Positions 9,626 to 18,671 of a stretch of 64,000 nucleotides of DNA are shown here, in pieces. The translations under genes were made by a program, and so were the position numbers. Source of the DNA: Providencia heimbachae ATCC 35613 (lineage in GTDB: Bacteria; Pseudomonadota; Gammaproteobacteria; Enterobacterales; Enterobacteriaceae). Positions within the stretch are counted from its first letter, which is position 1. Each line of letters opens with the position of its first letter. Under the pieces are notes generated by a model. The model was not told where the DNA came from, searched no databases, and saw nothing but the letters and a program-made list of their open reading frames with translations. The DNA lies in NCBI RefSeq assembly GCF_001655055.1, contig NZ_LXEW01000003.1, forward strand, positions 147,683-211,682, given 5' to 3'.

Positions 9626-11199
9626 TAGAATAATTCCTCTACTTGGTGTGCTTGAGCGATTGCACGGATCACTGCGCGTGCTTTATTGCGGGTTTCATCG
9701 GCTTCAGCCTGTGGCGAAGAATCAAGAACCACACCACCGCCTGCTTGTACGGTCGCAATACCCTTTTCGACATAAGCAGAGCGAATAACGATGCAAGTAT
9801 CTAAATCACCTTTTCCATTGAAATAACCTACAGCACCACCATAAGCGCCACGACGTTCCTGCTCGTATTCGGCGATGAGCTGCATCGCTTTAACTTTTGG
9901 TGCACCGGTTAATGTGCCCATATTCATACAAGCTTGGTAGGCATGAAAAACATCAAGGTCGTGACGTAAAATACCGACCACATGAGAAACTAAGTGCATC
10001 ACAAATGAATAGCGGTCGACTTTAGTTAAATTTGCAACATAACGACTGCCTGCTTCACAGATACGCGCCAGATCGTTACGTGCGAGATCGACCAACATGA
10101 TATGTTCGGCCAACTCTTTTTCGTCGGTACGCATAGAGAGTTCAATACGGCTATCTAAATCAAGATCAAGCTCACCTTGGGCATTACGACCGCGAGGGCG
10201 AGTTCCGGCAATTGGATAGATTTCTACTTGTCGGCTCGCAACATTGTATTTCAACGCACTTTCAGGGGATGCCCCGAATAGCGTAAAATCTTGGTCTTGC
10301 ATATAAAACATGTAAGGACTTGGATTTTGTAATTTCAGTTTTTGATAAGCAATCAGTGGGTGTGCGCAAGGTAGCGTGAATTTACGAGAAGGAACCACTT
10401 GAAAAATATCACCACGATAAATCGCTTCTTTTAATGCGTTAACCACAGCACCGTATTCGTTATCATCTTTATTGGTATGAACGGCAAAGTCAGATATGGA
10501 GCCAAGTGGTAGCGCAGGTAAAAAAGGACGGCAAGAGGCGATAATTTCGTTATGGCGTTGTTTTATCGCTTGGACAACCGACTCGTTGTGAGTAAAAATA
10601 CAGCTTTTCAGGCGAGCCGCTTGGTTTTGATGGTCGATCACTAAATAATGTTCTGCGACAAAAAAACAATAATCAGGGCAGCTATTAATCGTTTTTACCT
10701 TCGGTAGTGATTCAAAGCCAGCGACTAAGTCATAAGCGAATAATCCACCAATAAAGATGTTTTCTGGTTTTTCAGAGTAGCGTTGTGCTAATGCAGGCAA
10801 AGTACGTAAGACATCTAAGCATGATGTCGCCTTTAAACGACTATCTTCATCTAAGTTGGCCTCGGGTTGGCAAAATGTGACCACTAAGTGCTGTGAAGTA
10901 ATGACGCTGCTTTCAATTTGCTCAGCAAGCTGTTCCAATATCATCGGTAATAATGCACTGCCATTATCGGTAAGCGCTTCAATTTCGACACGTTGACCCA
11001 ATGCACGAATACGCAGTGAGCTTTCGACAATCAATAAGCTTTGTAAGTTAGCTTTGTTATTAATTTCTGCCGATTCTAATAACATGGTTGAAGGTTTACT
11101 CTGACATAAATGATTAAATAGTAATGTTGGGTCGGGCTGGTAGTTAATTGGGCTATCCAGATAGTTAAAATGTGCTAATGTGGTGTTTTGATTATTCAT
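9625..11199 (-). CDS. trpE: Anthranilate synthase component I
   Basis: TrpE converts chorismate plus ammonia to anthranilate, the first committed step to tryptophan. The 524-residue protein has the feedback-inhibition motif MLLESAEI near residue 40 and the chorismate-binding core [41 protein letters not shown] and [16 protein letters not shown]. It is the first structural gene, preceded by AAAGG ten bases upstream and by the leader-attenuator region. Control is expected by TrpR, by attenuation and by tryptophan binding to the LLES pocket. Confidence 0.97.
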   Translation of the reverse strand: MNNQNTTLAHFNYLDSPINYQPDPTLLFNHLCQSKPSTMLLESAEINNKANLQSLLIVESSLRIRALGQRVEIEALTDNGSALLPMILEQLAEQIESSVITSQHLVVTFCQPEANLDEDSRLKATSCLDVLRTLPALAQRYSEKPENIFIGGLFAYDLVAGFESLPKVKTINSCPDYCFFVAEHYLVIDHQNQAARLKSCIFTHNESVVQAIKQRHNEIIASCRPFLPALPLGSISDFAVHTNKDDNEYGAVVNALKEAIYRGDIFQVVPSRKFTLPCAHPLIAYQKLKLQNPSPYMFYMQDQDFTLFGASPESALKYNVASRQVEIYPIAGTRPRGRNAQGELDLDLDSRIELSMRTDEKELAEHIMLVDLARNDLARICEAGSRYVANLTKVDRYSFVMHLVSHVVGILRHDLDVFHAYQACMNMGTLTGAPKVKAMQLIAEYEQERRGAYGGAVGYFNGKGDLDTCIVIRSAYVEKGIATVQAGGGVVLDSSPQAEADETRNKARAVIRAIAQAHQVEELF

Positions 11200-11227
11200 T
11201 TTGTTGCCTTTAAGCTAATTTTAGACA

Positions 11228-11258
11228 TAAAAAAACCCGCCTTTTTAGGAGCGGGTTT
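11228..11258 (-). terminator. trp attenuator (Rho-independent terminator)
   Basis: On the minus strand an AAACCCGC / GCGGGTTT stem runs into seven T residues, between trpL and trpE. It is the expected 3:4 hairpin of trp attenuation. The segment between the leader stop and this hairpin would supply the alternative pairing. Confidence 0.9.
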
Positions 11259-11278
11259 GGCACTGAGGCATGATGAAA

Positions 11279-11350
11279 TTATGCGTGTGCGGCTTCCGCC
11301 CAATTTGGAAAGTCACGCCACCAACGATTTGTTAGATTTAATAAAGTCAT
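11279..11350 (-). CDS. trpL: trp operon leader peptide
   Basis: A 23-codon minus-strand frame starts at ATG 11350 with AAGG and GAGG just upstream, and stops at TAA 11279-11281. The peptide starts MTLLNLTNRWWRDF and has three tryptophans: a tandem pair at residues 10-11 and a third at 17. Ribosome stalling at these codons when charged tRNA-Trp is scarce should prevent formation of the attenuator hairpin and let transcription reach trpE. Position, Trp codons and the following terminator make this a firm call. Confidence 0.93.
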   Translation of the reverse strand: MTLLNLTNRWWRDFPNWAEAAHA

Positions 11351-11399
11351 ACCTTGCCTCACTGGATAAACCGATTCATTTTGGCCTCAAGCCATCTTG

Positions 11400-11419
11400 C
11401 GTACTAGTAAACTGGATCG
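11400..11419 (-). promoter_or_regulatory. TrpR operator
   Basis: The minus strand carries ACTAGTACGCAAG, the same right half as I recall for the E. coli trp operator, and a degenerate left half (CCAGTTT). It overlaps the -10 element, so TrpR-tryptophan would block polymerase. Confidence 0.82.
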
Positions 11420-11434
11420 CACGGTTTGTGTCAA
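11406..11434 (-). promoter_or_regulatory. trp promoter
   Basis: Minus-strand TTGACA (11434-11429) and TTTACT (11411-11406) are separated by exactly 17 bases. This is close to the E. coli trp promoter (TTGACA, 17 bases, TTAACT) and overlaps the TrpR operator. Confidence 0.85.
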
Positions 11435-11492
11435 GGGCTTTGTTAGTTCTTTTTGAAAAACAGCTAAAAATAGAACATGGAGTAAATAAATT

Positions 11493-12365
11493 ATGTCGCA
11501 AGTGTCGACGCCATTGCTGACTCGCTATGATTTACATAGCCATACCAATGCATCAGATGGTGAGTTTACGCCCGCTGAATTGGTCGAACGCGCGATAGAA
11601 ATGGGCGTAAATATATTATCAATCACGGATCATGACACCTGTGATGGCCTTATTCAGGCCCAGCATTATATTGCAGAAAACGCTCGCCCACTTGAATTAG
11701 TCAATGGTGTTGAAATTTCGACGCTTTGGGAGAATATTGAAATTCATATTGTAGGGCTAAATTTTTCACCTTTTGCACCACCGATGGCAGAGTTGTTGGA
11801 TGCTCAGTCACAACGGCGCTTAGAAAGAGGGGTCGAAATAGGCCGTCGACTACAAAAAGCGGGTATTGAGGATGCTTGGGAGAATGCGGTTGCTTTGTCA
11901 GGGGGCGGGCAGGTGACACGGGCGCATTTTGCGCAATATATTGTTAAAATAGGTAAAGAAAAAAATATCAGTAATGTTTTTAAACGTTATTTATCAAAGG
12001 GTAAAACGGGATATACCCCTGCGCAATGGTGTAGTATTCAAGATTCAATCGACGCAATACATGCCGCAGGGGGTGTCGCGGTATTAGCTCACCCATCAAA
12101 ATATCAATTATCAAACAAGTGGTTAAAGCGCCTAGTTGCCTATTTTAAAGCGTGTAATGGGGATGCGATGGAAGTGTCGCATTGTCAGCAGCCTCCCCAT
12201 GAAAAACAGTATTTAGCGGAGTTGGCTAGAACCGCCAATTTGAAAACTTCAGTAGGCTCAGATTTTCATCGACCTTGCTCATGGATAGAATTAGGCCGTA
12301 ATTTATGGTTACCCGATGATGCTCAAGCCGTTTGGACGCTTTGGGATGAGATAAAAAAGCGATAA
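11493..12365 (+). CDS. rnm: RNase AM, PHP-domain 5'-3' exoribonuclease
   Basis: This 290-residue protein is the homologue of E. coli YciV (RNase AM, about 293 residues). RNase AM trims 5' ends of rRNA precursors and degrades short oligonucleotides. The polymerase-and-histidinol-phosphatase metal site is visible: YDLHSHTNASDGE near the N-terminus, SITDHDTCDG, NGVEIS, AVLAHPSKY and VGSDFHRP near the C-terminus. It is transcribed divergently from the trp operon, as in E. coli. Start at ATG 11493 gives the conserved DLHSHT position. Confidence 0.93.
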   Translation: MSQVSTPLLTRYDLHSHTNASDGEFTPAELVERAIEMGVNILSITDHDTCDGLIQAQHYIAENARPLELVNGVEISTLWENIEIHIVGLNFSPFAPPMAELLDAQSQRRLERGVEIGRRLQKAGIEDAWENAVALSGGGQVTRAHFAQYIVKIGKEKNISNVFKRYLSKGKTGYTPAQWCSIQDSIDAIHAAGGVAVLAHPSKYQLSNKWLKRLVAYFKACNGDAMEVSHCQQPPHEKQYLAELARTANLKTSVGSDFHRPCSWIELGRNLWLPDDAQAVWTLWDEIKKR

Positions 12366-12536
12366 ATAAAATAGTTGGTTGAATAGTCGAATTGTTGATG
12401 TATCAGTGATGCGGTGTAGAATATATAAGATAAGTTTTTTCATTAATTATTGATGAATTATTGTTTTGTTAGTAGATGGTGCCATTTTTAGGTATTTTGC
12501 CGGGTGATACTGTCGATACTCAGAGTAGAGGTATGT

Positions 12537-13157
12537 ATGAGCCAGTTTTTTTATATCCATCCGGATAATCCTCAAGCAAGATTGATCAGCCAGAGTGTTG
12601 ATATCTTGAATAAAGGCGGGGTTGTTGTTTATCCAACAGACTCCGGTTATGCCATTGGTTGTCGTTTAGAAGACAAGGATGCATTACAACGTATTTGTCG
12701 TATTCGACAGTTAGATACTAATCATAATTTCACATTAATGTGCCGTGATTTATCTGAACTGTCTAATTATGCGCATGTTGATAATACGGTGTTTCGTTTA
12801 ATTAAAAATAATACACCGGGCAACTACACCTTTATATTGCGAGCAACAAAAGAAGTACCACGCCGTTTGATGAATGAAAAACGTAAAACGATTGGTTTAC
12901 GTGTTCCTTCAAACCCGATTGCGCGTGATTTACTTGAAGCGGTTGGTGAACCACTCATGTCCACGAGTCTTATTATGCCCGGGGATGATTTTACCCAGTC
13001 CGATCCCGAAGAAATTCGTGACTTATTAGATAGACAAGTGGATTTAGTCATCCATGGTGGGCACATCGGCCAAAAGCCAACCACCGTGATTGATTTTACG
13101 GATGATATACCAGTCGTGGTTAGGGTTGGAATGGGAGACCCATCACCGTTTGAGTAG
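12537..13157 (+). CDS. yciO: Sua5/YciO/YrdC-family protein YciO
   Basis: This 206-residue protein belongs to the YciO branch of the Sua5/YrdC family. TsaC-type members make threonylcarbamoyl-AMP for tRNA t6A; YciO is related but its role is less certain. The nucleotide-binding region GGVVVYPTDSGYAIGC and the motifs KRKTIGLRVPSNP and LMSTSLIMPG are visible. I place the start at ATG 12537, preceded by TAGAGG, which gives the E. coli length; the in-frame ATG 12504 would add eleven unconserved residues. Confidence 0.93.
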   Translation: MSQFFYIHPDNPQARLISQSVDILNKGGVVVYPTDSGYAIGCRLEDKDALQRICRIRQLDTNHNFTLMCRDLSELSNYAHVDNTVFRLIKNNTPGNYTFILRATKEVPRRLMNEKRKTIGLRVPSNPIARDLLEAVGEPLMSTSLIMPGDDFTQSDPEEIRDLLDRQVDLVIHGGHIGQKPTTVIDFTDDIPVVVRVGMGDPSPFE

Positions 13158-13293
13158 CACAGAGAACGGACTATATTAGTAATAGGGTATCACTACAAAC
13201 CTGTGTATAATGCGCGGGTTTTTAAATTTCATACTTTTTGTCTTTGTTACGAAAAGTCAGTTGACGCCTGTGAAGGCGACAGTAGAGGGTTAC

Positions 13294-14253
13294 ATGAGCG
13301 ATAAATCGCAAAAAACTGAAAAGTTACAAAAAATTCTTGCTCGTTCAGGGCATGGTTCACGTAGAGAAGTCGAAACATTTTTACAGGCTGGGCGTGTCAG
13401 CGTTGATGGTAAAATAGCGACGCTTGGCGATCGCGTTGAAGTTAAAGCCGCAACTAAAATTCGTTTAGATGGCCGCTTACTGGCAATCAAAGAGCCAGAA
13501 AAAGAAATTTGCCGTGTAATGGCATATTACAAGCCAGAAGGCGAGTTGTGCACGCGTCACGACCCAGAAGGGCGTCCAACAGTATTCACGCGTTTACCAA
13601 GATTAACAGGGGCTCGATGGATAGCGGTAGGCCGTCTTGATGTTAATACCAGCGGTTTACTGTTATTTACTACCGATGGTGAATTAGCTAACCGTTTAAT
13701 GCATCCAAGCCGTGAAGTAGAACGTGAGTATGCTGTACGTATTTTTGGTGAAATGAATGATGAAAAAATACGTCAGCTGACGAGAGGCGTTCAATTAGAA
13801 GATGGTCCAGCAGCGTTTAAAACGGTTTCGTATCGTGGTGGCGAAGGCATGAACCAATGGTATAATGTGACTTTGACAGAAGGCCGTAACCGTGAGGTTC
13901 GTCGTCTGTGGGAGTCGGTTGGTGTGCAAGTCAGTCGCTTGATCCGAGTTCGTTATGGTGATATTGACCTGCCTAAAGGGCTACCTCGTGGTGGTTGGAC
14001 GGAATTAGGCTTAGAACAAACTAACTATTTAAGAGAGCTAGTTGGACTCGGCGCTGAAACGGAAAGTAAGGTTGCGGTTGAACGTGACCAGCGCCGTTTG
14101 AAAGCGAATCAAATTCGTCGGGCAGTTAAGCGTGCTACACAGGTTGCTTCTCGTCCTGGTACTACGGCTTCTCGCCCAGGTACTACGGCATCGCGACCTG
14201 GTGCTAAACGTCAATCAACGAAGCCAACGGCAAAACGTCGTACTCGTATCTAA
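13294..14253 (+). CDS. rluB: 23S rRNA pseudouridine(2605) synthase RluB
   Basis: RluB makes the pseudouridine at position 2605 of 23S rRNA. The 319-residue protein has an N-terminal S4 RNA-binding domain ([19 protein letters not shown]), then the RsuA/RluB catalytic domain with the nucleophile Asp in [19 protein letters not shown] and the motif [13 protein letters not shown]. The start at ATG 13294 has AGAGGG upstream and matches the family; the in-frame ATG 13210 would add 28 residues. The basic C-terminal tail has three copies of a seven-residue ASRPGTT-like repeat (14146-14208), a tail type that varies between species. Confidence 0.94.
   Translation: MSDKSQKTEKLQKILARSGHGSRREVETFLQAGRVSVDGKIATLGDRVEVKAATKIRLDGRLLAIKEPEKEICRVMAYYKPEGELCTRHDPEGRPTVFTRLPRLTGARWIAVGRLDVNTSGLLLFTTDGELANRLMHPSREVEREYAVRIFGEMNDEKIRQLTRGVQLEDGPAAFKTVSYRGGEGMNQWYNVTLTEGRNREVRRLWESVGVQVSRLIRVRYGDIDLPKGLPRGGWTELGLEQTNYLRELVGLGAETESKVAVERDQRRLKANQIRRAVKRATQVASRPGTTASRPGTTASRPGAKRQSTKPTAKRRTRI
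14146..14208 (+). repeat. Triple 21-bp coding repeat in rluB tail
   Basis: Three tandem 21-base units encode [14 protein letters not shown] and ASRPGAK. Third-position differences between units show it is not a very recent duplication. Confidence 0.8.
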
Positions 14254-14277
14254 TCTTGGTTATTGATTGAATATATG

Positions 14278-14312
14278 AAAGGTTATGGATAGCAATCCAT
14301 AACCTTTTTTTG
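14278..14312 (+). terminator. rluB terminator
   Basis: The stem AAAGGTTATGGAT / ATCCATAACCTTT with a four-base loop is followed by a T tract, just after the rluB stop. Confidence 0.9.
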
Positions 14313-14505
14313 TATTTACCTTTAAATCATTACGCTAGAAAGTCGTTTTTATCACAATGACATTTAATTAAAATTCAAATAAACAATAAATCAATTAGTT
14401 TTTGTTATGTGTTTGCTCACATAACTGTTTCATCGCTATTGAGAAAATTCTGCTTTTAATTTATTTTTGATATAGATCAAGAATGAATAAAGGATATTGT
14501 TTTCT

Positions 14506-15408
14506 ATGACAAATCCACAATTAGCGAAGTGGCTAGGGGTATTTAGCTTAATTATTAGCGGTTGTGATGTATACCAGCCAGCCATGATAGAGAGTGGGCG
14601 CTTTTACTTTAGTAATGACACGGAAAATGATTTTACTTTTTTTATAAATCATAAATCTTTAGTTATCCCTAAAAATACCACTGGCAGTATTTTACTTGAA
14701 CCGGGTGCTCATACCATGACAACCAAGGGTAATGAAACGATTCAATTTATCGTCTATCCCGGTAATAAAGGCGGCATATTAAACCCGCAAAAACAATTCT
14801 ATTATGCATATAGCTTTATCCACGGAACGAACGGTATTCCATCTATATATCATTTAACTATCCAGCGTTTAATTGTTAACCATTATCAGTTAAGCGGCAA
14901 AATTCATAGCAGTAATGACTTTGTGATAGATAATAATGTGTTCAATTGTGATTTTGCAATTGGCGGCAAAGTGCCTGAAGAGCTGACGGAACATACAGGG
15001 GTTAGTCAGGTAAAAACAAAATGTTTTTCACATCAGGAATTATTGAATGTGATTACCGCTGATGATGCGTTGATATCACAATTATCAGTCAGAAGCGCGC
15101 ATCCAAATGAAAAAGAGTCCGTTACACTGAGATTTGACTATCCCGTGGCACAGCCTAATTTTAACAATAAAGATCTTCAAATATACGCACAAGACATCAT
15201 TGAGCTAGTCAATGATTTTCGAACAGCTCTAGACCCAAATAAAAAGCAATTTTATTATAATCAATATCATAGGAAAGTTTCAAATATGGCTAAGATCTAT
15301 AGCCAAATGGGAAGTGAGGGACGTTGTCTCAAGGATAAACAAAAGTATGCTATTTTTATAAATCAAACGAGAGCTATTTTTGGTGCAGGTGCATTATTAC
15401 TTAATTAG
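14506..15408 (+). CDS. Predicted lipoprotein of unknown function
   Basis: I do not recognise this 300-residue protein. It starts with a hydrophobic segment ending in LIISGC, a good lipobox with the lipidated Cys near residue 20, so an envelope lipoprotein is likely. The remainder is hydrophilic, rich in Asn, Tyr and Phe, without repeats or metal motifs, with two further Cys near residues 148 and 167 and one near 274. I choose ATG 14506 over TTG 14497 because AGGA (14491-14494) is 11 bases from the ATG but only two from the TTG. It sits alone between rluB and btuR, which lie closer together in E. coli. Confidence 0.75.
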   Translation: MTNPQLAKWLGVFSLIISGCDVYQPAMIESGRFYFSNDTENDFTFFINHKSLVIPKNTTGSILLEPGAHTMTTKGNETIQFIVYPGNKGGILNPQKQFYYAYSFIHGTNGIPSIYHLTIQRLIVNHYQLSGKIHSSNDFVIDNNVFNCDFAIGGKVPEELTEHTGVSQVKTKCFSHQELLNVITADDALISQLSVRSAHPNEKESVTLRFDYPVAQPNFNNKDLQIYAQDIIELVNDFRTALDPNKKQFYYNQYHRKVSNMAKIYSQMGSEGRCLKDKQKYAIFINQTRAIFGAGALLLN

Positions 15409-15463
15409 TTCATATATCGATATAAGTCATAGCCAATAATTTTAATTGACTATGACTAGATGA

Positions 15464-16054
15464 TTACCAATCAATGCCTTTTTGCGCTTTGATACCCACA
15501 TCAAAAGCATGTTTGATCGGGCGCATTTCGGTTACGGTATCGGCAAGTTCTAACAATGTTTTATGACAAGCACGTCCAGTAATAATGACTGACATGCTTT
15601 CTGGCCTATTTTTTAGTGCATTAACAACATCATCTAATGAAAGGTAGTGGTAGGCAACCATATAGGTTAATTCATCAAGCACGACTAAATCCAATTTAGG
15701 ATCGCAGAGTAGTTGTTTGGCATGATACCAAGTTTCAAGGCAGGCGATGGTATCCGTTTCTCGGTTTTGGGTATCCCAAGTAAAGCCAGTCGCCATAACA
15801 TGGAAAGGAACACCGTGGGGCTCAAGTAATTCACGTTCGCCATTATCCCAACTTCCTTTGATAAACTGAACAACTGCCGCTTTTTTACCATGACCCACTG
15901 TGCGACATACCGTCCCAAAGGCAGCCGTGGTTTTCCCTTTACCATTTCCGGTGAACACTAACAGAATGCCACGCTCAATTTGTGCAGCTTCAATTCGTGC
16001 ATCAACTTTATCTTTCAAACGTTGTTGACGTTCTTCGTGCCGGCTTTGTGACAT
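15464..16054 (-). CDS. btuR: Cob(I)yrinic acid a,c-diamide adenosyltransferase
   Basis: BtuR (CobO/CobA type) transfers the adenosyl group from ATP to reduced corrinoids, giving adenosylcobalamin. The 196-residue product has the P-loop FTGNGKGKTTAAFG, the motif GERELLEPHGVPF, ATGFTWDTQNRE and the Walker-B-like LDLVVLDELTYMV. I place the start at ATG 16054, four bases after the yciK stop and with GGAG inside the end of yciK; upstream in-frame Met codons lie within yciK and are unlikely. yciK and btuR form an operon as in E. coli. Confidence 0.95.
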   Translation of the reverse strand: MSQSRHEERQQRLKDKVDARIEAAQIERGILLVFTGNGKGKTTAAFGTVCRTVGHGKKAAVVQFIKGSWDNGERELLEPHGVPFHVMATGFTWDTQNRETDTIACLETWYHAKQLLCDPKLDLVVLDELTYMVAYHYLSLDDVVNALKNRPESMSVIITGRACHKTLLELADTVTEMRPIKHAFDVGIKAQKGIDW

Positions 16055-16058
16055 GTGA

Positions 16059-16823
16059 TTACTCCGCGGGACCTGCTTTGCGGCCCGGCTGGGCATCATA
16101 GCTAGTGCCTGTTTTACGTAAGCTATCATCACCCATTAAATAAATATAAATGGGCATAATCTCGGCAGGGGTTTTCAATTTTTGAGAATCTTCATCAGGG
16201 AATGCACTCGCACGCATCGAGGTGCGTGTTCCACCAGGGTTGATACAATTAACTCGAAGGTTAGTTTGCTTATATTCTTCAGCAAGAACTTGCATCAAAC
16301 CTTCAGTTGCAAATTTAGAGACAGCATAAGCACCCCAACCAATACGGCCTTGCTTGCCGACACTTGAACTGGTGAACACTAATGAGGATGCAGGGGCTTT
16401 AAGTAATAAAGGAAGCAATGCTTGGGTTAACATAAAGGTTGCATTTACATTCACCTGCATAACATCGTGCCATAATTGAGTTGGCTGTTCTGTGATAGGG
16501 GCGACAACACCGAGAAGCCCAGCATTGTGCAATACACCATCAAGATAGGAATGATTTTTGGCGATAAGATTCGCTAACTCATGGCACTCTTCACTGGTTA
16601 CCGTTAATAAATCTAACAGATAAACCTCAGAGGATTTTCCTGTTAACTCTGTAATTTCTTTACTAACCGCATCTAGTTTATGTTTTGTCCTACCAACTAA
16701 AATTAATCTTGCCCCAAAGCGTGAATAAGTTAACGCTGCTTCACGACCAATTCCGTCTCCAGCACCTGTAATTAAGATGGTTTTGCCCTTTAAGAGATCT
16801 TGTCTAGGTTGATATTGAAGCAT
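16059..16823 (-). CDS. yciK: Short-chain dehydrogenase YciK
   Basis: This 254-residue short-chain dehydrogenase/reductase has the nucleotide-binding TGAGDGIG motif, the NAG motif in LHNAGLLG, catalytic Ser in VFTSSSVG and YAVSK as the Tyr-x-x-x-Lys pair. Its substrate is unknown. It lies directly upstream of btuR. ATG 16823 has AGGA eight bases upstream and aligns with the E. coli start; ATG 16850 would add nine residues. Confidence 0.93.
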   Translation of the reverse strand: MLQYQPRQDLLKGKTILITGAGDGIGREAALTYSRFGARLILVGRTKHKLDAVSKEITELTGKSSEVYLLDLLTVTSEECHELANLIAKNHSYLDGVLHNAGLLGVVAPITEQPTQLWHDVMQVNVNATFMLTQALLPLLLKAPASSLVFTSSSVGKQGRIGWGAYAVSKFATEGLMQVLAEEYKQTNLRVNCINPGGTRTSMRASAFPDEDSQKLKTPAEIMPIYIYLMGDDSLRKTGTSYDAQPGRKAGPAE

Positions 16824-17002
16824 ATTTTTTCCTATCATATTTATTAACAATTATTAATATCATCGCATTGATTAAGTTTATTGGCTAATCTAACACATAT
16901 GTTTGTACTTTTTTGTACATAGACGCTGTTTTTTTTACTGGTTGTTTGTTAATAATCGTGAGACTATTTTTTATTAAAGATGAATATTAAAAGGATCAAT
17001 TT

Positions 17003-18049
17003 GTGGAGTATTTCTCTTTGTACGGACTCTTTTTAGCAAAAGTGTTAACCATCGTAGTGGCAATTGTTTTACTGGCGGTTTTTGTCTTTGGTGTAGGCAT
17101 GCGTCGTCAAGGATCGAAAGGTTCTTTAAAAATCACAGATCTAGGCGAAAATTATCGCGAACGTCAGCGCCAAATGCAGCAAATCAAAATGAATGATTCA
17201 GAGCATAAAGCCTGGTCGAAGGCGTTTAAAAAGCAATTAAAAGTTAAATCAAAAAATGAGAAAGCAGGGGCAAAAGTCGGTCAATCGACGGTCAAAAAGC
17301 CTTGTTTATATGTCTTAGACTTTAAAGGCAGCATGGATGCACGTGAAGTTACCTCTTTAAGAGAGGAGATAAGCGCCATACTTGCGGTTGCTGATCAGCA
17401 AGATGAAGTTTTACTGCGTTTAGAAAGCCCCGGCGGTATGGTTCATGGCTATGGTCTAGCGGCATCTCAATTATTGAGGTTAAAAGAAAAAAATATCCCT
17501 CTGACGATTGCGGTTGATAAAGTCGCGGCTAGTGGTGGCTATATGATGGCCTGTATTGCCAATAAAATTATTGCAGCGCCTTTTGCTATCGTTGGCTCAA
17601 TAGGTGTAGTTGCTCAAATACCAAATATTCACCGTCTACTTAAAAAGCATGACGTTGATGTTGAATTGCATACCGCGGGTGAATATAAAAGAACGCTGAC
17701 TATGCTGGGCGAAAATACAGAGCAAGGTCGCAAAAAATTTGTTGAAGATTTAAATTCAACCCATGAACTGTTCAAGCAATTTGTTCATGAAAACAGACCT
17801 TCATTGGATATCGATGCTGTCGCAACAGGTGAGTACTGGTACGGGTCTCAAGCTTTAGAAAAAGGGCTTGTGGATCAAATTGGCGTCAGTGATGATGCGA
17901 TTATTAGTGCAATTGATACAAAAGAAATTGTTGGTATCCGTTATGCATTAAGCAAAAATATGATGGATAGATTTACGGGAAGTGCCGCAGAAAGCGCTGA
18001 CAAATTATTGTTACGCTGGTGGCAGCGTGGACAGAAACCACTCCTATAA
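17003..18049 (+). CDS. sohB: SohB, S49-family inner-membrane peptidase
   Basis: This 348-residue protein matches E. coli SohB, a protease of the SppA/S49 clan anchored in the inner membrane. An N-terminal segment YGLFLAKVLTIVVAIVLL spans the membrane; a basic, charged linker follows (about 35-100). The catalytic domain has LRLESPGGMVHGYGLA, the nucleophile Ser in DKVAASGGYMMACIAN and GSIGVVAQ. The start is GTG 17003 with AAGGAT ten bases upstream and the conserved MEYFSLYGLFLAK beginning. Confidence 0.94.
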   Translation: MEYFSLYGLFLAKVLTIVVAIVLLAVFVFGVGMRRQGSKGSLKITDLGENYRERQRQMQQIKMNDSEHKAWSKAFKKQLKVKSKNEKAGAKVGQSTVKKPCLYVLDFKGSMDAREVTSLREEISAILAVADQQDEVLLRLESPGGMVHGYGLAASQLLRLKEKNIPLTIAVDKVAASGGYMMACIANKIIAAPFAIVGSIGVVAQIPNIHRLLKKHDVDVELHTAGEYKRTLTMLGENTEQGRKKFVEDLNSTHELFKQFVHENRPSLDIDAVATGEYWYGSQALEKGLVDQIGVSDDAIISAIDTKEIVGIRYALSKNMMDRFTGSAAESADKLLLRWWQRGQKPLL

Positions 18050-18091
18050 TTAATTGTGAATTCGCAAATATCTTATTTTAAATCTACTATT

Positions 18092-18121
18092 AATTACCGG
18101 CGGTTAAGCCGGTAATTTTTT
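18092..18121. terminator. sohB / yciN bidirectional terminator
   Basis: The perfect stem AATTACCGGC / GCCGGTAATT with a six-base loop is followed by T residues on the plus strand, and lies between convergent sohB and yciN. Confidence 0.87.
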
Positions 18122-18380
18122 ACGATTCATTTTCAGTCAGGCGATACTGTTCTGAAAGAATATGCGCTAAGTGTTTATACATATTAAAGGCGGCAGTACT
18201 TTTAATCGATGGAATGCCCTTTTCATCTAAAAAGAACTCCCCCTTGAAAACTAAAGTACCACGATGTTGTTCTACGGTATCAACAAACATGCCGTGAATA
18301 TAATCATCATGTTTCCTTATGATATCGTTAGCTTTTTCAAGCAGTTCTTTTTTCGTAATGTACTGTATATCGTCTTGCAT
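18120..18380 (-). CDS. yciN: YciN family protein (DUF2498)
   Basis: This small soluble protein of 86 residues matches E. coli YciN (about 83 residues). It has the conserved ITKKELLEKAN start region and FKGEFFLDEKGIPS. Its function is not known. GGGAG before ATG 18380 supports the start. It lies between sohB and topA as in E. coli, read divergently from topA. Confidence 0.9.
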   Translation of the reverse strand: MQDDIQYITKKELLEKANDIIRKHDDYIHGMFVDTVEQHRGTLVFKGEFFLDEKGIPSIKSTAAFNMYKHLAHILSEQYRLTENES

Positions 18381-18671
18381 TATATGGCTCCCTTGAAAAA
18401 ATAATTGGTTGCTTCTAACATTTTATCAGGTAGAGTGTGTGGTTTTCAATTGTATCTAAACATCATTACTTGGTTAAAATCAGTCAGCTAGGGCATTTTG
18501 TGCTCTTTTAAGAATAACGTGACTGAGATTATAAGTTTTGTTTCAGCACAAATTATTGTGTGAAAATATATTGATATATTGTGATTGTGTCGCAATATAA
18601 AAAAGAGATTCTTTATTTTGCGCATTTTAATGTAGAAATGCGCCATTGTTGATATTTAGGTAAAGGTAAAT

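Noticed and set aside
11188..11520. Plus-strand 110-residue frame
   Set aside because: It covers the trp promoter, operator, leader and attenuator and overlaps the start of rnm; it has no ribosome-binding site.
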